A DNA stretch of 64,000 bases, taken from positions 2,515,501 through 2,579,500 of the forward strand of contig NZ_CP109073.1 in the NCBI RefSeq assembly GCF_035917415.1. The letters run 5' to 3'. Shown one piece after another: positions 59,996 to 64,000 of the stretch. A program made the translations under genes and the position numbers. Each line of letters opens with the position of its first letter. The stretch's first letter is position 1. The DNA is from Streptomyces sp. NBC_01803. Its GTDB lineage: Bacteria; Actinomycetota; Actinomycetes; Streptomycetales; Streptomycetaceae. The notes below the pieces were generated by a model that searched no databases, was not told the origin of the DNA, and was given only the letters and a program-made list of their open reading frames with translations.

Positions 59996-62592
59996 GCCTC
60001 ACCCCCGACGACCGGCAGCAGGCGCGGCAGATGACCGTCGGCGGCCAGGGCCCGTTCCACCCGCTCGGCCGGGACCTCGCCGTAGGTGGTGGTGCGCAGC
60101 CGCGACGGGCGACCCGCCGCCTCCGCGATGGCACGCAGGTCCGCGACCGAGCGGTAGGAGCCGTAGGTCGAGCCCGCCATCCGGGAGATGGTCTCCTCCA
60201 TCAGCGTGCCGCCGAGGTCGTTGGCGCCGGAGCGCAGCATCTCGGCGGCGCCCTCGGTGCCGAGCTTGACCCAGCTGGTCTGGATGTTGGTGATGTGCGG
60301 GTGGAGCAGGAGCCGGGCCATGGCGGTGACCGCGCGGTTGTCGCGGGGGCTGGGGCCGGGGCGGGCGATGCCGGCCAGGTAGACCGGGGCGTTGGTATGG
60401 ATGAACGGGAGCGTGACGAACTCGGTGAAGCCGGGAACGCCCTTCTCCTCGTTGGCTTGCTGGATGCGGGCGAGGGTGCGCAGGTGGCCGAGCCAGTGCC
60501 GGGGCTGGTCCACGTGCCCGTACATCATGGTGGAGGAGGAGCGCAGGCCGAGCTCGTGGGCGGTGGAGATGACCTCGATCCAGGTCTCGGTGGGCAGCTT
60601 GCCCTTGGTGAGAATCCAGCGCACCTCGTCGTCGAGGATCTCGGCGGCGGTGCCGGGGATGGTGTCGAGTCCGGCCTCCTTGGCGGCGATCAGCCAGTCA
60701 CGGATCGACATGCCGGTGCGGGAGGCGCCGTTGACGACCTCCATCGGCGAGAAGGCGTGGACGTGCATGCCCGGGACACGCTCCTTCACCGCGCGGGCGA
60801 TGTCGAAGTAGGCGCTGCCGGGCAGGTCGGGGTGGATGCCGCCCTGCATGCAGACCTCGACCGCGCCGACCTCCCATGCCTGCTCGGCGCGGTCGGCGAC
60901 CTGGTCCAGGGAGAGGGTGTAGGCGTCGGCGTCGGTGCGGCGCTGGGCGAACGCGCAGAACCGGCAGCCGGTGTAACAGACGTTGGTGAAGTTGATGTTG
61001 CGGGTGACGATGTACGTCACCTCGTCCCCGACGGTGTCGCGGCGCAGATCGTCGGCGATGCGGGTGAGCGCGTCCAGGGCGGGGCCGTCTGCGTGCAGCA
61101 GGGCGAGGGCCTGGTCGTCGGTGAGCCTCACCGGGTCGTCGGCCGCGACGGCCAGGGCCGCGCGGACGTCGGTGTCGATCCGCTCCGCCAGCATGCCCGG
61201 CGCGGCCATCTCCTTGAGCTCGGCCCAGTCCCCGTAGACCTCGTCGAAGTCGTCCCGCCGGTCGGCGGTGCGGCCCTCGGTGTCGATGGAACGGTGCAGG
61301 TCCGTGCGCCCGGCGGCGGTCAGCGGCTCGTCCGGCTCCTGCCAGGGCAGGCCGCGCGGGATGGCGTCCTCGCGGGCGAGGCCGGTCTCCGGGTCGGCGA
61401 GGGCGGTCACGTGCGGCAGCAGCCGCGGGTCCAGCCAGGGCTCGCCGCGCTTGACGAACTCGGGGTAGATGGTGAGACGTTCGCGCAGCGTGAAACCGGC
61501 CGTGGCGGTGCGGGCGGCGAGGTCGTCGATGTGCGGCCAGGGGCGCTCGGGGTTGACGTGGTCCGGGGTCAGCGGGGAGACGCCGCCCCAGTCGTCGATG
61601 CCGGCCCGGATGAGCAGCGCGTACTCCTCGTCCACCAGGTTCGGCGGGGCCTGGACGCGGGCGGCCGGGCCCAGGAGCAGCCGGGTCACGGCGACGGTGG
61701 CGGCCAGCTCGGCCAGCTCGGCGTCGGGCATGGCGCGCATCGCCGTGTCGGGCTTGGCCCGGAAGTTCTGGATGATGACTTCCTGGATGCCCCGGTAGGC
61801 GCGGGCGACCTTGCGTATCGCGAACAACGACTCGGCGCGCTCGGTGAAATCCTCCCCGATGCCGATCAACACGCCCGTGGTGAACGGCACGTTGGACCGG
61901 CCGGCGTCTTCCAGCACCCGCAGCCGCACGGCCGGCTCCTTGTCCGGCGAGCCGAAGTGCGGCCCGTCCGGCTCGGACCACAGCCGGGTGGCGGTCGTCT
62001 CCAGCATCATGCCCATCGAGGGCGCGACGGGCTTGAGCCGCTGGAAGTCGGTCCACGACAGCACACCGGGGTTGAGGTGCGGCAGCAGGCCGGTCTCCTC
62101 CAGCACCCGCACGGCCATGGCCCGCACATAGGCGAGGGTGTCGTCGTACCCCTCGGCTTCCAGCCAGGCGCGGGCCTCCGGCCAACGGTCCTCGGGCTTG
62201 TCGCCGAGCGTGAACAGGGCTTCCTTGCAGCCCGTCTCCGCACCCCGGCGGGCGATGTCGAGGACCTCGTCCGGCGACAGGAACATGCCGTGCCCGGCCC
62301 GCCGCAGCTTGCCGGGCACGGTCACGAACGTGCAGTAGTGGCAGCGGTCCCGGCACAGGCGGGTCAGCGGGATGAACACCTTCTTGGAGTAAGTGATCAC
62401 GCCGGGCCGCCCGGCGGCCTCCAGGCCGGCGTCCCTGACCCGGGCCGCCGCCGCGGCCAGCTCCTCCAGGTCGGGGCCCCGGGCCTGGAGCAGCACGGCC
62501 GTCTCGCCCACGTCGAGGGCCACCCCGTCGCGAGCCCGGCGCAGCGCGCGCCGCATCGAGTTCACCGTCGGTACCTGCGCGCTAGTTGTCAT
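59992..62592 (-). CDS. fbiC: 7,8-didemethyl-8-hydroxy-5-deazariboflavin (Fo) synthase FbiC
   Basis: Bifunctional radical-SAM protein that makes Fo, the chromophore of coenzyme F420, from a pyrimidine and tyrosine. Two radical-SAM halves are fused: CofG-like with [10 protein letters not shown] (about 78-87) and CofH-like with [10 protein letters not shown] (about 555). Other blocks are [11 protein letters not shown] and [13 protein letters not shown]. The ATG at 62592 gives 866 aa, as expected for FbiC. Longer frames to 62736 are not family-like. Fusion of CofG and CofH is normal in actinobacteria. Confidence 0.96.
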   Translation of the reverse strand: MTTSAQVPTVNSMRRALRRARDGVALDVGETAVLLQARGPDLEELAAAAARVRDAGLEAAGRPGVITYSKKVFIPLTRLCRDRCHYCTFVTVPGKLRRAGHGMFLSPDEVLDIARRGAETGCKEALFTLGDKPEDRWPEARAWLEAEGYDDTLAYVRAMAVRVLEETGLLPHLNPGVLSWTDFQRLKPVAPSMGMMLETTATRLWSEPDGPHFGSPDKEPAVRLRVLEDAGRSNVPFTTGVLIGIGEDFTERAESLFAIRKVARAYRGIQEVIIQNFRAKPDTAMRAMPDAELAELAATVAVTRLLLGPAARVQAPPNLVDEEYALLIRAGIDDWGGVSPLTPDHVNPERPWPHIDDLAARTATAGFTLRERLTIYPEFVKRGEPWLDPRLLPHVTALADPETGLAREDAIPRGLPWQEPDEPLTAAGRTDLHRSIDTEGRTADRRDDFDEVYGDWAELKEMAAPGMLAERIDTDVRAALAVAADDPVRLTDDQALALLHADGPALDALTRIADDLRRDTVGDEVTYIVTRNINFTNVCYTGCRFCAFAQRRTDADAYTLSLDQVADRAEQAWEVGAVEVCMQGGIHPDLPGSAYFDIARAVKERVPGMHVHAFSPMEVVNGASRTGMSIRDWLIAAKEAGLDTIPGTAAEILDDEVRWILTKGKLPTETWIEVISTAHELGLRSSSTMMYGHVDQPRHWLGHLRTLARIQQANEEKGVPGFTEFVTLPFIHTNAPVYLAGIARPGPSPRDNRAVTAMARLLLHPHITNIQTSWVKLGTEGAAEMLRSGANDLGGTLMEETISRMAGSTYGSYRSVADLRAIAEAAGRPSRLRTTTYGEVPAERVERALAADGHLPRLLPVVGGEA

Positions 62593-62635
62593 CCTCTGAG
62601 CATAAGAGCGAAAACAGGCGTCGGGCATGGCGCCT

Positions 62636-63565
62636 TTCGGACGGCCGCCGTACCCCCGCCGAGATGGGCGACGGCGGCGCGCGCCGCCGGCCTGGACTTC
62701 ATCGTCACCACCGAGCACAACACCAGCTCGGCGCACGGCGCCTCGCAGGGCCTGCCGGACGACGACCTGCTGATCCTGTGCGGCGAGGAGGTCACCACCC
62801 GCAACGGACCACTACCTGGCGCTCGGCATCGACCCCGGCACATTCATCGACGGGCGCTACCGCGCGCGCGACGGCGCCTACGCCCGGTTCGCGCGCCGTA
62901 TCCACCAGGCGGACGGCCTGGCCGCGCCCGCCTACGCGCACGCCACGTGCATCGGCTGCTCCTGGCGGTTCGGCTTCCACGAGGCCGACGCGGTCGAGCT
63001 GTGGAACGGGCCGTGGACCGCCGACGACGAGCTGACACTGGCCGGTTGGGAGACGCTGCTGCGGGAGAGCGACGAGTGGCTGCCCGCGATGGGCAACAGC
63101 GACGCGCACCGCGAGCCGCAGGTCGTCGGCCTGCCGCAGACCGTGGTGCTGGCCGAGGACCTGACCCGGCACGCCATCCTGGACGGCATCAGGGCCGGGC
63201 GCAGCTATCTCGCGGAATCCTCCGCCGTCCACCTCACGCTGACCGTGAGCGACGAACGCGGGCGCCACTCGGGCATCGGGGAGCGACTCGTCGCGCCCGC
63301 CGACACCCAGGTCACGGTGCGGGCCGAGGCGTCCGGCGTGCCGGCCGGCATCGTGCGGCTGATCACCGATCAGGGATTGATGTGTGGTCACACGCTTCCG
63401 TCGGGTGGCGACGGGGCAGTGACGTGGCAGACCACTGTCGCTAATGTCGGGCACCTGCGCGCGGAGATCCGGCGCGCACCGGCCGACGGCGGTGCTTCCG
63501 GAATTCCCGGACCGATGGCGGCGTTGACCAATCCGGTCTTTCTGCAGAGCGGCACATCCGGATAA
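62636..63565 (+). pseudogene. CehA/McbA family PHP metallohydrolase, 5'-truncated and frameshifted
   Basis: The first frame reads [20 protein letters not shown] and then [17 protein letters not shown]. After an extra C near 62809 the next frame continues [60 protein letters not shown] and LDGIRAGRSYLAESSAV, to the TAA at 63563. Metal-binding EHN, TGEE-like CGEE, HATC and NSDAH blocks are kept. The N-terminal third is missing: only 44 bp separate it from fbiC. A GTG or ATG restart at 63089 would make only a C-terminal fragment. Confidence 0.8.
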
Positions 63566-63612
63566 AGTCTTAGGTTCGCCCCATAAGTTGAGAAGGTAAA
63601 GCAGAGGACGCC

Positions 63613-64000
63613 ATGGTCAAGGCTGAGGGGACCACGGGGGGTCATACGGCTGCCTTGCACTTCGCTGTGCTGGGACCGGTCCACGCACGGCAGGGTGATC
63701 GGCCCCTGCCGTCCGGTTCACCTCAGCAACGGGCTTTGCTGGCCACGCTGTTGCTGCGGCGCGGCCGGACGGCCACCGCGCAGGAGCTGGTGAACGCCCT
63801 GTGGGGCGAGGAGCCGCCGCGCGAGGCCGTGGCCGCGCTGCGCACGTATGCCGCCCGGCTGCGCAAGTCGCTGGTGCCCCGCTCCGGGGTCCTGGTGACC
63901 GAGCTGGGCGGCTACGCCCTGCGGCTGGCCGAGGGGGACGAGCTGGACGTGGACACGGTCGGCAGGCTCACCTCGGCCGCCGAGAAGTGCGCGGCGGCCG
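63613..64000 (+). CDS. SARP/AfsR-type regulator (N-terminal part, runs off the window)
   Basis: The first 129 codons encode HFAVLGPVHARQGDRPLP, then QQRALLATLLLRRGRTATAQ, LVNALWGEEPPREAVAALRT and YAARLRKSL, the OmpR-like winged-helix of Streptomyces antibiotic regulatory proteins; the BTAD part begins at DELDVDTVGRL. Whether a NB-ARC or TPR region follows cannot be seen. The ATG at 63613 has AGAGGA upstream. SARP proteins activate secondary-metabolite or sporulation genes. Confidence 0.85.
   Translation, partial: MVKAEGTTGGHTAALHFAVLGPVHARQGDRPLPSGSPQQRALLATLLLRRGRTATAQELVNALWGEEPPREAVAALRTYAARLRKSLVPRSGVLVTELGGYALRLAEGDELDVDTVGRLTSAAEKCAAA

Noticed and set aside
63388..63684. 98-codon minus-strand frame between the CehA remnant and the SARP gene
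   Set aside because: It overlaps the recognisable CehA-like C-terminus and the SARP start on the other strand and shows no motif of its own.

Overview
The sequence is high-G+C actinobacterial DNA and the gene set is that of a Streptomyces. The markers are ergothioneine genes in the order egtABCD, an HrdD-type sigma factor with a perfect SigR-type promoter, a fruK-fruA PTS operon, FbiC for coenzyme F420, a galU-moeA/glp-rimJ-sepX block, and an integrated actinomycete integrative and conjugative element (AICE). The gene order from hrdD through TetR, MFS, DeoR, fruK and fruA to mscL, mtnP, penicillin acylase, galU and moaC/mog matches what I remember of one core region of the S. coelicolor chromosome. 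That match is from memory, not from an alignment.

Layout. (a) 0-8 kb: tRNA-Arg(CCT), then on the minus strand an FtsW/RodA-like gene, an M20 amidohydrolase and egtA-egtB-egtC-egtD with overlapping ATGA junctions. (b) 8-16 kb, plus strand: hrdD, a TetR-MFS efflux pair, and DeoR-fruK-fruA for fructose uptake and phosphorylation. (c) 16-31 kb: a non-coding repeat cluster, a P1 peptidase, an orphan AMP-binding fragment, mscL, an SAF-domain protein, an FmdB zinc ribbon with mtnP, a cation/proton antiporter, a penicillin acylase, 5-formyl-THF cyclo-ligase, then galU-moeA/glp-moaC-mogA-rimJ-sepX, joining molybdenum-cofactor genes to the septum proteins Glp and SepX. (d) 31.3-43.4 kb: a pSAM2-like AICE in the 3' end of tRNA-Ala(CGC), bounded by perfect 60-bp direct repeats. 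It carries int, xis, a rep gene broken by an in-frame amber codon, small spread genes, an FtsK-like transfer ATPase, a KorSA-type GntR repressor with three candidate operators, a Pif-like NUDIX protein and a HATPase pair. Its right end holds a lower-G+C two-gene cargo: an 793-residue protein with a TIR/deoxyribosyltransferase-like N-terminus and a P-loop ATPase core, followed by a small two-helix membrane protein. This is the best candidate here for a new anti-phage (abortive infection) system. (e) 43.4-44.5 kb: a VapBC module between 104-bp direct repeats directly beside attR. (f) 44.6-64 kb: accessory chromosome with TetR-SGNH hydrolase, an orphan Pycsar-type membrane effector, a polysialyltransferase/GT2 pair, a phenoxazinone-synthase-like multicopper oxidase, MarR, a secreted alpha-lytic-type protease, an ADP-ribosylglycohydrolase, fbiC and the start of a SARP regulator. 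This part contains at least seven decayed genes (hydrolase, acyltransferase, small membrane protein, LuxR, TM2 protein, EndoQ-like PHP protein, CehA/McbA PHP protein).

All family names come from reading motifs and sequence character without database searches. Starts were chosen from ribosome binding sites and overlaps with neighbouring genes.
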